Source: Microbacterium sediminis (GTDB taxonomy: Bacteria > Actinomycetota > Actinomycetes > Actinomycetales > Microbacteriaceae). Taken from it: 64,000 bases of DNA. A model generated the notes under the pieces. That model saw nothing but the letters and a program-made list of their open reading frames with translations, was not told the DNA's origin and searched no databases. The translations under genes and the position numbers were made by a program. Below, one piece after another: positions 26,448 to 34,786 of the stretch. Numbering within the stretch: the stretch's first letter is position 1; each line of letters starts with the position of its first letter. Where the stretch lies: NCBI RefSeq assembly GCF_004564075.1, contig NZ_CP038256.1:868001-932000 (forward strand). Reading direction: 5' to 3'.

Positions 26448-27524
26448 ATGAATCACATTCCTCGATCGACGAGGCGCCACACCCAGCAGGCAACCACCCG
26501 CGCCTTGGCGCTCGGTGTCGCAGCAGTCGCGGCTGTTTCGTTGAGCGCGTGCACTGCCGAACCGACGACGGGAGGAGGCGCCGATCCGGAGGACATCACG
26601 ATCGGCTTCATCGTCAAGACGAACGCGAACCCGTTCTGGGTCTACATGCAGGAGAAGGCGAAGGAAGCTGCCGATGCGCACGGTGTCACCCTCATGACTG
26701 CCGCCGGGGAGGCCGACGGCGACAACGAGGGGCAGGTGGCGGCCATCGAGAACATGATGACGAGTGGGGTGGACGCGATCATCATCGACCCGAACGACAG
26801 CACCGCCATCGTGCCGACCCTCGAAGCGGCACAGGAGCGGGGCATCGCAACCTTCGCGGTCGACACGCAGACGGAGAACAACGAGGGTGTGCTCGGCACA
26901 TGGGCCACCGATAACACCAAGGGCGGTGAGCTGCTGGGTCAGTACATGCGTGCCGTGTTCGATGAGCAGCACTCCGGCGAGGAGCCGCGCGTCGCGCTGC
27001 TTGATCTGCAGGAAGGGGTCACGGTCGGCGTGCAGCGCCGCACGGGGTTCCTTGAGGGGTTCGGCATTGAGCTCGATGGGCCGGAAATCGTCGGTCAGCA
27101 GTACACCAACGGCGACCAAAGCAAGGCACAGGCCGCGATGGAGAACATGCTCCAAGCCGCTCCGGACATCAATGTCGCGTACAGCATCAACGAGCCCGCG
27201 GGAACGGGCGGAGCCGAGGCGATCGCGTCGGCAGGCAAAGCCGACGGCATTCTGCTCGGCTCGATCGACGGGAGCTGCGACGGCGTGGCGATGGTCGAGA
27301 ACGGCGCGTTCACCGCGACGGTGATGCAGTTCCCCGGACGGATGGCGGAGATGTCCATCGAGGCGGCCATCGAGTACCTCCAAAACGGCACCGAGCCAGA
27401 GATGCCCGAGTCGGGCTTTGTCGACACGGGAACGGAGCTCATCACCAACCAGGCGGTCGAAGGCGTTGAGTCCCAGGACACCGAGTGGGGCGCAGACAAC
27501 TGTTGGGGTGACACGGGTGAGTGA
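26448..27524 (+). CDS. sugar ABC transporter substrate-binding lipoprotein (FrcB/RbsB type)
   Basis: A 358-aa periplasmic-binding-fold protein (Peripla_BP_4 class). Residues 1-34 form a lipoprotein signal ending in lipobox 'VSLSAC'. 'TIGFIVKTNANPFWVYM' and 'GVDAIIIDPNDSTAIVP' are typical of ribose/fructose-type binding proteins; the second lobe contains 'YSINEPAGTGG'. It should deliver a monosaccharide or polyol to the permease encoded next, with which it overlaps by 8 nt. AAGGAGA lies 8 nt before the ATG. Codon choice is less GC3-biased than in the flanking genes, suggesting a foreign origin. Confidence 0.88.
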   Translation: MNHIPRSTRRHTQQATTRALALGVAAVAAVSLSACTAEPTTGGGADPEDITIGFIVKTNANPFWVYMQEKAKEAADAHGVTLMTAAGEADGDNEGQVAAIENMMTSGVDAIIIDPNDSTAIVPTLEAAQERGIATFAVDTQTENNEGVLGTWATDNTKGGELLGQYMRAVFDEQHSGEEPRVALLDLQEGVTVGVQRRTGFLEGFGIELDGPEIVGQQYTNGDQSKAQAAMENMLQAAPDINVAYSINEPAGTGGAEAIASAGKADGILLGSIDGSCDGVAMVENGAFTATVMQFPGRMAEMSIEAAIEYLQNGTEPEMPESGFVDTGTELITNQAVEGVESQDTEWGADNCWGDTGE

Positions 27525-28587
27525 CGCCTCTCAGCGGGTGCGTGATGCGCCGAGCGGCAACAACGCCGACACGGTAGGCATGCCCCTGCCACCGCGCCGC
27601 GAGGGCCCCGGGCCGGTCGTGCGGACGATCGCGCTCGCCGCCCGGAATCCTTTCGCGGGGCCGCTCGCCGCGCTCGTCGTCCTCATTCTGATCTTCACTC
27701 TGGCGACGGACACCTTCTTCAGCGCTCAGAACTTCTCGGTGATCCTGCAACAGTCTGTGGTGATTGGCACCCTTGCATTGGGGCAGACCCTCATCATCCT
27801 CACCTCGGGTATTGACCTCGCGAACGGCTCCATTCTCGTCGTCAGCACGCTCGTGATGGCACAGCTGGCGCAGGGGCAACCTCCGGGGATCCAGATTCTT
27901 ATCCTGCTTGTCGGCTTCGCGCTGAGTGCAGCGCTCGCAGCAGTCGCGGGCCTTCTGATCTCCCGGTTCCTGCTCCCGGCGTTCATCGTGACGCTCGGCA
28001 TGTTCACGATGCTCACGGCGGGTGCCAGGCTTTACTCGCAGCGCACGCTCGTCGTGCCGGAGGGTGGGGTCCTGACGGTGCTCGGCTCAGGGGGGTACCT
28101 GTTCGGGGTATTCCAGGTCACGATCGGCGTATTTGTCGTGATCGCGTCGGTCGCGGTGCTGCACTACATGCTCACCCGCACAGCGTGGGGGCGTCACGTC
28201 TACGCCGTCGGCGGTAATCCGACGGCCGCCAGGCGCACAGGCATCAATGTGAGCCGCGTGCTGCTGGTCGTGTACATCCTCGCGGGGCTGCTGTACGCCC
28301 TAGCGGCGTGGCAGGCCTTCGGGCGTAGCCCCGCGACGTCGGCGAACGTATTCGCGAACGCCAACCTCGACACGATCAGTGCGGTGGTGATTGGCGGCAC
28401 GTCGTTGTTCGGGGGTCGCGGCACGGTGGTCGGCAGCTACTTCGGCACACTCATCGTGCTCGTGCTGCAGTCCGGTCTGACTCAGATGGGGTTCGACGCG
28501 CTGTACCAGCAGGTCCTCACTGGTGCGCTCGTGATCGCGGCGGTCGCGCTTGATCAATTCACGCGGAAGGTGGAGCGGCTTGGCTGA
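27517..28587 (+). CDS. sugar ABC transporter permease (FrcC/RbsC type)
   Basis: A 356-aa inner-membrane permease with eight to ten hydrophobic segments. The conserved family stretch 'LGQTLIILTSGIDLANGSI' lies near residue 100 and 'VGGNPTAARRTGINV' (the cytoplasmic coupling loop) near 235; 'AVVIGGTSLFGGRGTV' is also family-typical. The GTG at 27517 is chosen because it overlaps the binding-protein stop by 8 nt; ATG at 27580 is an alternative. A soluble N-terminal extension of about 40 residues precedes the first helix. Confidence 0.85.
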   Translation: MSDASQRVRDAPSGNNADTVGMPLPPRREGPGPVVRTIALAARNPFAGPLAALVVLILIFTLATDTFFSAQNFSVILQQSVVIGTLALGQTLIILTSGIDLANGSILVVSTLVMAQLAQGQPPGIQILILLVGFALSAALAAVAGLLISRFLLPAFIVTLGMFTMLTAGARLYSQRTLVVPEGGVLTVLGSGGYLFGVFQVTIGVFVVIASVAVLHYMLTRTAWGRHVYAVGGNPTAARRTGINVSRVLLVVYILAGLLYALAAWQAFGRSPATSANVFANANLDTISAVVIGGTSLFGGRGTVVGSYFGTLIVLVLQSGLTQMGFDALYQQVLTGALVIAAVALDQFTRKVERLG

Positions 28588-29380
28588 GACAACGAAGAAT
28601 CTGCAGGCCGTTGAGGCAGACCACGACGTCGTCCTACAGGCGAAGAACATTCGCAAGCAGTACGGGCACGTCGTTGCCATTCGCGACAGTGACTTCGAGC
28701 TGCGTCGTGGCGAGATTCTGTCGGTCATCGGCGACAATGGGGCTGGAAAGTCATCGCTCATCAAGGTGCTGTCCGGCGATGTCGTTCCGGACTCGGGACA
28801 GTTGTTCCTGAACGGTTCCGAGGTGGCGTTCCGTACTCCGAAAGACGCGCAGGCCGCCGGCATCGAAACGGTCTATCAGGACCTGGCGATGGTGCCGGAA
28901 CTCGACATTGCTTCGAACCTCTTCCTCGGGCGTGAGGTGCGGCGTTCAGGACCGCTCGGGACGCTCCTGCGCACGCTCGACAGCAAGGCGATGCAGCGGC
29001 GCGCGCAGGAGAGCCTCGATGATCTCGGGATCTCGACCCTGCAGTCGATCACACAGAGGGTCGAGACTCTCTCTGGCGGCCAGCGCCAAACGGTCGCGGT
29101 CGCTCGCGCGGCGATCTTCGGCAGGAACGTCGTGATTATGGATGAGCCCACCGCAGCGCTCGGTGTCCGCGAGACGCAAGCTGTGCTCGACCTCATCCGC
29201 GCGATTCGCGATGCCGGTCGGTCTGTCGTGCTTATCAGTCATGACATCCCCTCCGTGTACGAGATCTCTGACCACATCCACATCCATCGGCTCGGCCGAC
29301 GCATTGCGCTACGCAAGCCGTCGGATCAGCCGATGAACGATCTCGTCGGCATCATGACGGGGGCGTTGCCGCCCGAGTAA
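28580..29380 (+). CDS. sugar ABC transporter ATPase, single-domain (FrcA type)
   Basis: A 266-aa ATPase with one nucleotide-binding domain: Walker A 'GDNGAGKSS' near residue 57, signature 'LSGGQRQTV' near 158, Walker B 'VVIMDEPTAAL' near 180 and H-loop 'LISHD'. The single domain distinguishes it from the tandem RbsA-type ATPase of the second importer in this island. It probably starts at TTG 28580, which overlaps the permease stop by 8 nt and has GGTGGAG upstream; an in-frame TTG at 28550 lacks a ribosome-binding site. It is the last gene of its operon. Confidence 0.84.
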   Translation: MAETTKNLQAVEADHDVVLQAKNIRKQYGHVVAIRDSDFELRRGEILSVIGDNGAGKSSLIKVLSGDVVPDSGQLFLNGSEVAFRTPKDAQAAGIETVYQDLAMVPELDIASNLFLGREVRRSGPLGTLLRTLDSKAMQRRAQESLDDLGISTLQSITQRVETLSGGQRQTVAVARAAIFGRNVVIMDEPTAALGVRETQAVLDLIRAIRDAGRSVVLISHDIPSVYEISDHIHIHRLGRRIALRKPSDQPMNDLVGIMTGALPPE

Positions 29381-29399
29381 GTGAGCCCCGGAAACCCGG

Positions 29400-29438
29400 A
29401 AGGGCGGTGGCGGATCCTCGATCCTCCACCGCCCTTCT
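29400..29438. terminator. bidirectional terminator between the two importer operons
   Basis: A 16-pair stem with one mismatch, AAGGGCGGTGG (29400-29410) with CCACCGCCCTT (29426-29436), plus an inner GGAT/ATCC. The loop has 5 nt. It lies between the convergent FrcA-type ATPase and RbsC-type permease genes and can serve both strands. Confidence 0.85.
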
Positions 29439-29455
29439 CGTGCGGCGCGATGCGC

Positions 29456-30418
29456 TCAGACGGTGCGCTCCTTCTTGCCGGTGACGATCTGCAGCAGCAC
29501 CGCGGCGATGATGATGACGCCCTTGATGATGTCCTGCGGGTACGAGGGCACGGCCATGAGGTTCATGATGTTGCCGATCAGCCCGAGGATGAGCGCGCCC
29601 GCGACGGTGGGCAGCACGAAGCCGCGTCCGCCGGCGAGGCTCGCCCCGCCGATCACGACGGCGGCGATGGCGTCGAGCTCCTGACCGCTGCCGACGGTGG
29701 CGGCGCCGGTCGAGGCCCGTGCGGCGACGAACACACCTGCGAGCGCGGCGAGGCCGCCGGAGATCGCGTACGCCGACATCGTGTAGCGCTTCGTCGGCAC
29801 GCCGGCCAGGCGCAGCGCGGTCTCGTTGCTGCCGATGGCGATGATCTTGCGCCCGAAGCCCGTGTAGCGGTGCACGACGAGGGCGCCGGCGACCAGCAGC
29901 AGCGTGATCCACAGGATCGGGTAGAACGTCGCCTTGCCCACGAGCAGGTCGAGGGTGCCGAACTCCGTCTTCACCGGCCGGCCGTTGGTGAGCACGAACG
30001 CCACACCGCGCGCGATGGTCATGGTCGCCAGCGTCGCGACGAAGCCCTGGATGCCGGCGTAGGCGACGAGCACGCCCGAGAACGCGCCGAAGGCGATGCC
30101 CACGACCACCGCGACGCCCGTGGCCACGGCGAAGTTCATGCTGAGATCGGTTACGAGGATCGCGGCCAGCGACGCGCCCAGCGCCATGATCGAGCCGACC
30201 GACAGATCGATGCCGCCGGTGAGGATCACGAAGAGCATGCCGACGGCCACGAGGATCGGTGCGGCCTGCTGCAACAGGATGTTGCGGAGGTTGACCTCCG
30301 TCAGGAAGGTGTCCGACAGGATCGCGCTGATCACGATCAGCAGGATCAGGATGATGAACGTGTTCCCGTTGATCAGGACGTTCTTCCAGTTGATTCGGTT
30401 CGTCATGCTCCCACTCAC
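29456..30418 (-). CDS. sugar ABC transporter permease (RbsC type)
   Basis: A 320-aa polytopic permease. Family signatures are 'GMLFVILTGGIDLSVGSIMA' near residue 65, 'AIGSNETALRLAGVPT' (coupling loop) near 195 and 'AAVVIGGASLAGGRG' near 250. It partners with the tandem ATPase and binding protein upstream on the same strand. I use the GTG at 30418, whose GTGA overlaps the ATPase stop; ATG at 30406 is an alternative four codons downstream. Codon use matches the high-GC3 host pattern, unlike the other importer. Confidence 0.87.
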   Translation of the reverse strand: MSGSMTNRINWKNVLINGNTFIILILLIVISAILSDTFLTEVNLRNILLQQAAPILVAVGMLFVILTGGIDLSVGSIMALGASLAAILVTDLSMNFAVATGVAVVVGIAFGAFSGVLVAYAGIQGFVATLATMTIARGVAFVLTNGRPVKTEFGTLDLLVGKATFYPILWITLLLVAGALVVHRYTGFGRKIIAIGSNETALRLAGVPTKRYTMSAYAISGGLAALAGVFVAARASTGAATVGSGQELDAIAAVVIGGASLAGGRGFVLPTVAGALILGLIGNIMNLMAVPSYPQDIIKGVIIIAAVLLQIVTGKKERTV

Positions 30419-31908
30419 GCTTCCATCGCCAAGGCGATCAGGTTCTCTTCCCGAAGGTCTTCTCTGCCCAGCTCGCCGGTCACCCGGCCTTCACGCATGA
30501 CGATCGCGCGATCGCACATGCCGATGATCTCCGTCATCTCGGAGGAGACCATGATGATTCCGATGCCACGCGCCGCCAGGGCGTTGATGATCGCGTAGAT
30601 CTCGGTCTTCGCACCCACGTCGACGCCACGCGTGGGCTCGTCGAGGATGAGCACCTTCGTGTCGATGTCGAGCCACTTCGCGAGCACGATCTTCTGCTGA
30701 TTGCCGCCGCTGAGGCTGCTGACGTGATCCTCGGTCGACCCGTACTTCGTGGAGACCCGCTTGAGCAGGTCGATCACGTGCTGGCGCTCGCGCTTGGGGT
30801 TGATGAAGCCGTTGCGCCGCTCCGAGACGAGGGTCGAGTTCATCCGGATGGACTGCTCGAGCACGAGGCCCTGGTTCTTGCGGTCCTCCGGCACGAAACC
30901 GATGCCGCGGCGGATCGCCTGCTTCGGATCGCGGAAGCTCACCTGCTCGCCGTCCAGCACGACCCGACCCTGGGCCGTGCGATCGAGGCCGAACAGCGCG
31001 CGCATCGTCTCGGTGCGGCCCGCACCCACCAGGCCGCTGAAGCCCAGCACCTCGCCCGGGTAGAGCCGGAACGACACGTCCTCCACGAAGCCCGCCGCCG
31101 AGAGCCCGTCCACCTCGAGCAGGGGAGCGCCCGTGCGGTCGACCTCCACGTCGCGGGTCGGGAACAGCTGCGAGATGCTGCGGCCGACCATCTTGGTGAT
31201 CAGCTCGTCCTGCGTGATCGAGGCGGTCTCGAACACACCGACGCTGCGGCCGTCCTTCAGCACCGTGATGCGGTCGCTGATGCGGAACAGCTCGTCGAGG
31301 CGGTGCGAGACGTACACGATCGTGACGCCGCCGTCGCGCAGGCGCTGGATGACCTCGAGCAGCCGGTCGGTCTCGGCGTGGGTGAGCACGGCGGTCGGCT
31401 CGTCGAAGACCATCACGGTCGAGCGGCGGGCGAGCGACTTGCAGATCTCGATGACCTGCTGGTGTGCCACGCTGAGCTCGCTCACCTTGGCGCGCGGGTC
31501 GATCTGACCGAAGCCGACGCGCTCCAGCTCCTCGGCGGCGCGCGCGTAGAGGCTCTTCCAGTTGATGAAGGGGCCGGATGCGTCGTGGAAGTTGTCGATG
31601 AAGATGTTCTCGGCGACCGTCAGATCCGGGGCCAGCATGAACTCCTGATAGATGACGGAGACGCCGTGCTGGATCATCACGCGCGGGCTGACGTGATCGA
31701 TCGTCGTGCCGTTCACACTGATCGTGCCGGCGTCCTTGCTGTAGGCGCCGGCGAGGAGCTTGAGCAGCGTCGACTTGCCGGCTCCGTTCTCGCCGATGAG
31801 CGCGTGGATCTCGCCGCGTCGGATGTCGAGCGACACGTCCTCGAGGGCGTGGACGCCGCCGAACGACTTGGTGATGTCGCGCATTTCGATGATGTGGTCA
31901 GACGTCAT
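30415..31908 (-). CDS. sugar ABC transporter ATPase, tandem-domain (RbsA type)
   Basis: A 497-aa ATPase with two fused nucleotide-binding domains. The first has Walker A 'GENGAGKST', a signature region reading 'SELSVAHQQVIEI' and 'MVFDEPTAVLT'; the second has the family's degenerate P-loop 'GLVGAGRTE' near residue 285, 'LSGGNQQKIVLAKWL' and 'LILDEPTRGVDVG'. This arrangement is diagnostic for ribose/xylose/galactose-type importers. It lies between the binding-protein and permease genes of one operon. Confidence 0.92.
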   Translation of the reverse strand: MTSDHIIEMRDITKSFGGVHALEDVSLDIRRGEIHALIGENGAGKSTLLKLLAGAYSKDAGTISVNGTTIDHVSPRVMIQHGVSVIYQEFMLAPDLTVAENIFIDNFHDASGPFINWKSLYARAAEELERVGFGQIDPRAKVSELSVAHQQVIEICKSLARRSTVMVFDEPTAVLTHAETDRLLEVIQRLRDGGVTIVYVSHRLDELFRISDRITVLKDGRSVGVFETASITQDELITKMVGRSISQLFPTRDVEVDRTGAPLLEVDGLSAAGFVEDVSFRLYPGEVLGFSGLVGAGRTETMRALFGLDRTAQGRVVLDGEQVSFRDPKQAIRRGIGFVPEDRKNQGLVLEQSIRMNSTLVSERRNGFINPKRERQHVIDLLKRVSTKYGSTEDHVSSLSGGNQQKIVLAKWLDIDTKVLILDEPTRGVDVGAKTEIYAIINALAARGIGIIMVSSEMTEIIGMCDRAIVMREGRVTGELGREDLREENLIALAMEA

Positions 31909-31998
31909 GTCGTCCCTCGCGTCGTGCGGTATGGGTGCCGCGGAAGAAGGAGGGCGGGGCAGCCGTCGCGGTCGCGATCGCTGCCCCGCCCGAGTGGA

Positions 31999-33054
31999 TC
32001 AGAAGCCGAGGTCGTAGAACTCGTCCACGTTGTCGGCGGTGATCGCCTGCGGCTCCGTGAGCGTGATCTCGTCGAACGACTCCGGGTCGGCGCCGTCGAC
32101 GAGGATCTGCTCGGCGATGTCGTACCCGCCCTCGGCGACGAGCGTCGGGCTGTTCAGACCCGTTGCGAAGTACTCGCCGGCCTTGATGCGGTCGAACGCC
32201 TCCTTCGCGCCGTCGGCGGCGGCGACGAGGTCGACGTCGCCGAGGCCGGCGTTGTCGAGCGCGGTCTTCGCGCCGAACAGCATCGAGTCGTTCTCGCCCA
32301 GCACCGTGGTGATGTCGGAGTTGGCCGTGATGAGGTCCTCCGACGACGTGAGCCCGAGCTCCTCGGTCCAGTTGCCCCAGCCCTGGCCCAGCACGCTGAA
32401 GCCGGCCTCCTCGTTGGTGGCGCTGCCCTTGCTGCTCAGCTGCGCCTCGAACTCGTCGGCCAGGTCCCACGCCTCGTCCTCGGACACGCCCAGGCGCGTC
32501 TCGAGGATGCCGGCGAACAGCCCCGTGCGGCGCTCCAGGCCCGCGACGTTGCCCTTCGCCCCGCTGATGATGATCGACCGGATCTCCTCGTCGCCCATCG
32601 CCTCGGCATAGGCCTTGCCGACCAAGCGGCCGTTCTGCTTGTTGTCCGAGTACACGGTCGTGACGTTCTGCGCGTCGTCGCTGATCCCGGAGTCGAGGTT
32701 GATGACCGGGATGCCGGCCTCCGCGGCGCGGTTGATCGCGGGGATCGCGGAGTCGTTGTCGACGGTGTCGGCGAAGATGAGGTCCTTGCCCTGCGAGATG
32801 AAGGTGTCGATATTGGTCGACTCCTGCTGTGCGTCGCCGTTCGCGTCGAGGACGGTCACCTCCCAGCCGCGCTCCTGGCCGAGGCTCTCGACGGCCTCTG
32901 CGAGCGCGACGAAGTACGGGGCGTCCTGCGCCTTGAGCGCGAAGCCGACCTCGATGGTGTCGTCGCCGCCGCCGGCCGTCGCGCAGCCGGTCATGGCGCC
33001 CACCGTCGCCGTGGCGAGAGCGAGTCCGAGCGCGATTCTCGTGTTCCGTTTCAT
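31999..33054 (-). CDS. sugar ABC transporter substrate-binding lipoprotein (RbsB type)
   Basis: A 351-aa binding protein with lipobox 'VGAMTGC' (Cys near 24). The fold starts 'IEVGFALKAQDAPYFVAL', followed by 'GKDLIFADTVDNDSAIPAI' and 'PVINLDSGIS'. The second lobe has 'TTVLGENDSMLFGA' and 'VAAADGAKEAFD', characteristic of the ribose/polyol class. ATG at 33054 has a near-perfect AAGGAGGTG upstream. The 200-bp upstream region carries two RpiR-type operators. It is unlike the binding protein at 26448, so the two importers probably differ in substrate or affinity. Confidence 0.88.
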   Translation of the reverse strand: MKRNTRIALGLALATATVGAMTGCATAGGGDDTIEVGFALKAQDAPYFVALAEAVESLGQERGWEVTVLDANGDAQQESTNIDTFISQGKDLIFADTVDNDSAIPAINRAAEAGIPVINLDSGISDDAQNVTTVYSDNKQNGRLVGKAYAEAMGDEEIRSIIISGAKGNVAGLERRTGLFAGILETRLGVSEDEAWDLADEFEAQLSSKGSATNEEAGFSVLGQGWGNWTEELGLTSSEDLITANSDITTVLGENDSMLFGAKTALDNAGLGDVDLVAAADGAKEAFDRIKAGEYFATGLNSPTLVAEGGYDIAEQILVDGADPESFDEITLTEPQAITADNVDEFYDLGF

Positions 33055-33167
33055 GAAACACACCTCCTTGTGTTGAGTCACGCAGCGCGCGCGTCATCGC
33101 GCTGGGCGTTCCTGGTGTCGGGACCTGCGTCATCCGGCCGCCTCATCGGGACGGGAGTCTGCCGCGG

Positions 33168-33180
33168 GTAGTGATACTAC
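33168..33180. promoter_or_regulatory. RpiR-type operator before the RbsB-type operon
   Basis: GTAGTGATACTAC, the reverse complement of GTAGTATCACTAC, matches fully and is flanked by G/C to give a 15-bp palindrome. On the minus strand TAGTAT (33179 to 33174) can act as the -10 box of the importer operon, giving a leader of about 110 nt. Confidence 0.68.
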
Positions 33181-33240
33181 CTCAGCGTGCGAGAAGCGCC
33201 TACGACTTGGCCATCTGATCCGCAAGCAGCGCCATTTTAC

Positions 33241-33253
33241 GTAGTTCTGCTAC
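33241..33253. promoter_or_regulatory. second RpiR-type operator before the RbsB-type operon
   Basis: GTAGTTCTGCTAC; its reverse complement matches 10 of 12 consensus positions. It lies just past the SDR stop codon and 73 bp (centre to centre) from the perfect site at 33168-33180, about seven helical turns, which would allow looping or cooperative binding. Confidence 0.45.
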
Positions 33254-33254
33254 C

Positions 33255-33983
33255 TCAGATGAGGCTGGATCCGCCATCCATGAGGAGCTCGGCGCCCGTG
33301 AAGTAGTCCGAGTCGTCGCCGAGGAGGAAGGCCACGGCGTGCGCGACCTCGAGCGGCGTCGCGAATCGGCCGAGCACCGTCTCGCTCTTCCACCGCTCGT
33401 GCATGTGCGCCTTGAGGTGGTTCAGCGGTGTGTCGACGTACCCGGGCGAGACGGCGTTGACCTTGACGCCGCGCGGCCCCCACTCGACCGCCAGTGACTT
33501 GGTGAGCCCGACGACGCCGGCCTTGGACGTGTTGTACACGCTCTGGCGCTGCGGGGTGTTGACGATGTGGTTGCCCGACATCGAGGCGATGTTGACGATC
33601 GCGCCGGTGCCGTGCCGCAGCAGCTCTCGGCCGAAGGCCTGGCAGCTGAGGAAGACCGAGCGCAGGTTCACGCCCATCACGCGGTCGTACAGGTCGACGG
33701 GGATGTCCTCCGCCGCGACGTCGTCCTCGACGATTCCGGCGCTGGTCACGAGGCTGACCGGGGTGTCCTCGTGCGCGTAGATCTCCCGGGCGGCCGCCTC
33801 GATCTGTGCGGCGTCCAGCAGGTCGAGCTGCCGGAACTCCACGCCGTCCGGAAGCGTCTCGGGGCGACGCGCGTCGAGTGCGATGACGCGTGCCCCCTGC
33901 GAGACGAGATGCGTGGCGATCGCCAGGCCGATGCCGCCGGCGCCGCCGGTGATCGCGATCCGCCGTCCGGTGAGTCCGCTCAT
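33255..33983 (-). CDS. short-chain dehydrogenase/reductase, KduD/gluconate 5-dehydrogenase-like
   Basis: A 242-aa NAD(P)-dependent SDR. The cofactor motif is 'TGGAGGIGLAIA' near residue 10, with the 'SAG' variant of NNAG near 85. The catalytic Ser-Tyr-Lys set is in 'NIASMSGN' and 'YNTSKAGVV', and 'PGYVDTPLN' follows. It probably interconverts keto and hydroxyl groups on the sugar acid or sugar phosphate handled by this island. It stands alone, upstream of the importer operon on the same strand, with its own operator-like site at 34050-34062. Confidence 0.85.
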   Translation of the reverse strand: MSGLTGRRIAITGGAGGIGLAIATHLVSQGARVIALDARRPETLPDGVEFRQLDLLDAAQIEAAAREIYAHEDTPVSLVTSAGIVEDDVAAEDIPVDLYDRVMGVNLRSVFLSCQAFGRELLRHGTGAIVNIASMSGNHIVNTPQRQSVYNTSKAGVVGLTKSLAVEWGPRGVKVNAVSPGYVDTPLNHLKAHMHERWKSETVLGRFATPLEVAHAVAFLLGDDSDYFTGAELLMDGGSSLI

Positions 33984-34049
33984 GGAAGTGCCCTCTCGTG
34001 CCTGCGGGCGCCGCCGCAGACATCGGCATCGGCGCCCGGAATCGATTTG

Positions 34050-34062
34050 GAAGCAATACTAC
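34050..34062. promoter_or_regulatory. degenerate RpiR-type operator before the SDR gene
   Basis: On the minus strand GTAGTATTGCTTC matches 10 of 12 consensus positions. TAGTAT (34061 to 34056) would be the -10 hexamer of the SDR gene, 66 nt before its ATG. Confidence 0.42.
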
Positions 34063-34122
34063 ATTCAGCGCGCTCAGGGCGCGCGTTTCGTGGTGCTCCA
34101 GGGTGCATTTGCGCGATTCCCT

Positions 34123-34135
34123 GTAGTATCACTAC
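34123..34135. promoter_or_regulatory. RpiR-type operator of the isomerase-aldolase-rpiR operon
   Basis: GTAGTATCACTAC, a full match. TAGTAT at 34124-34129 can serve as the plus-strand -10. It precedes the five-gene operon that ends with the RpiR gene itself, so the regulator should control its own synthesis. Confidence 0.68.
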
Positions 34136-34172
34136 TCGTACTTGACTCGAACTGACGAAATGGGATGCGTTC

Positions 34173-34784
34173 ATGGGTGATCCGCAGCCGACCATCGACC
34201 AGCCTGTGCGCCTGGAGATCGATCCGAACGGTGAGATGACCGGCGGCTCCCGCCGGTACGACAAGCTCCTCGGCGATCTGGAGGGCCTCTACCGTGACGA
34301 GGACGCGTATCGGGCGCTGCTCGCGGAGCGCGGTGCGGACGCCCTCATGTACTACGTGTACGACCAGCGGTACCAGGAGGGCCCCGGCGCTCTCATCGTC
34401 GGCACGAGCACGCTCCTTCCCGGGACGGTGGGCGACGAGTACGCCATGACGCGCGGTCATCTCCACGCCATCAGCGATCGCGCGGAGCTCTACTACTGCC
34501 TCTCGGGGCATGGCGTCATGCTGCTGGACACGATCGATGGTCGCAGCGAGGCCGTGGAGCTCACGCCGGGCGCGGCGGTCAACGTGCCGGGGGAGTGGAT
34601 CCACCGCAGCGTGAACGTGGGCGATGAGCCGTTCGTGACGCTGTTCAGCTACGCCGCCGATGCCGGCCAGGATTACGGCATCATCGCCGACGCCGGTGGC
34701 ATGCGGACCCGCATCGTCACCGACGGAGACGGATGGAAGCAGGTCCCCAACCCGACGCACGTCGGTTACGCCCGGGAGCGCTGA
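34173..34784 (+). CDS. cupin-type glucose-6-phosphate isomerase family protein
   Basis: A 203-aa single-domain cupin of the archaeal-type phosphoglucose isomerase family. The signature 'GTVGDEYAMTRGHLHA' (metal-binding H-x-H with upstream Glu) is followed by 'AELYYCLSGHGVMLLD' and 'VPGEWIHRSVNVGDEPF' with the last His ligand. The family uses a divalent metal to isomerise aldose and ketose phosphates. In this island it would supply the isomerisation step on a sugar or sugar-acid phosphate; real substrate unknown. First gene of the operon, 3 nt upstream of the aldolase. Confidence 0.8.
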   Translation: MGDPQPTIDQPVRLEIDPNGEMTGGSRRYDKLLGDLEGLYRDEDAYRALLAERGADALMYYVYDQRYQEGPGALIVGTSTLLPGTVGDEYAMTRGHLHAISDRAELYYCLSGHGVMLLDTIDGRSEAVELTPGAAVNVPGEWIHRSVNVGDEPFVTLFSYAADAGQDYGIIADAGGMRTRIVTDGDGWKQVPNPTHVGYARER

Positions 34785-34786
34785 TC

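Noticed and set aside
26258..29400. Integrative element carrying the FrcBCA-type importer
   Set aside because: Composition is atypical, but no transposase, terminal repeats or tRNA boundary could be found, so only horizontal origin is suggested.
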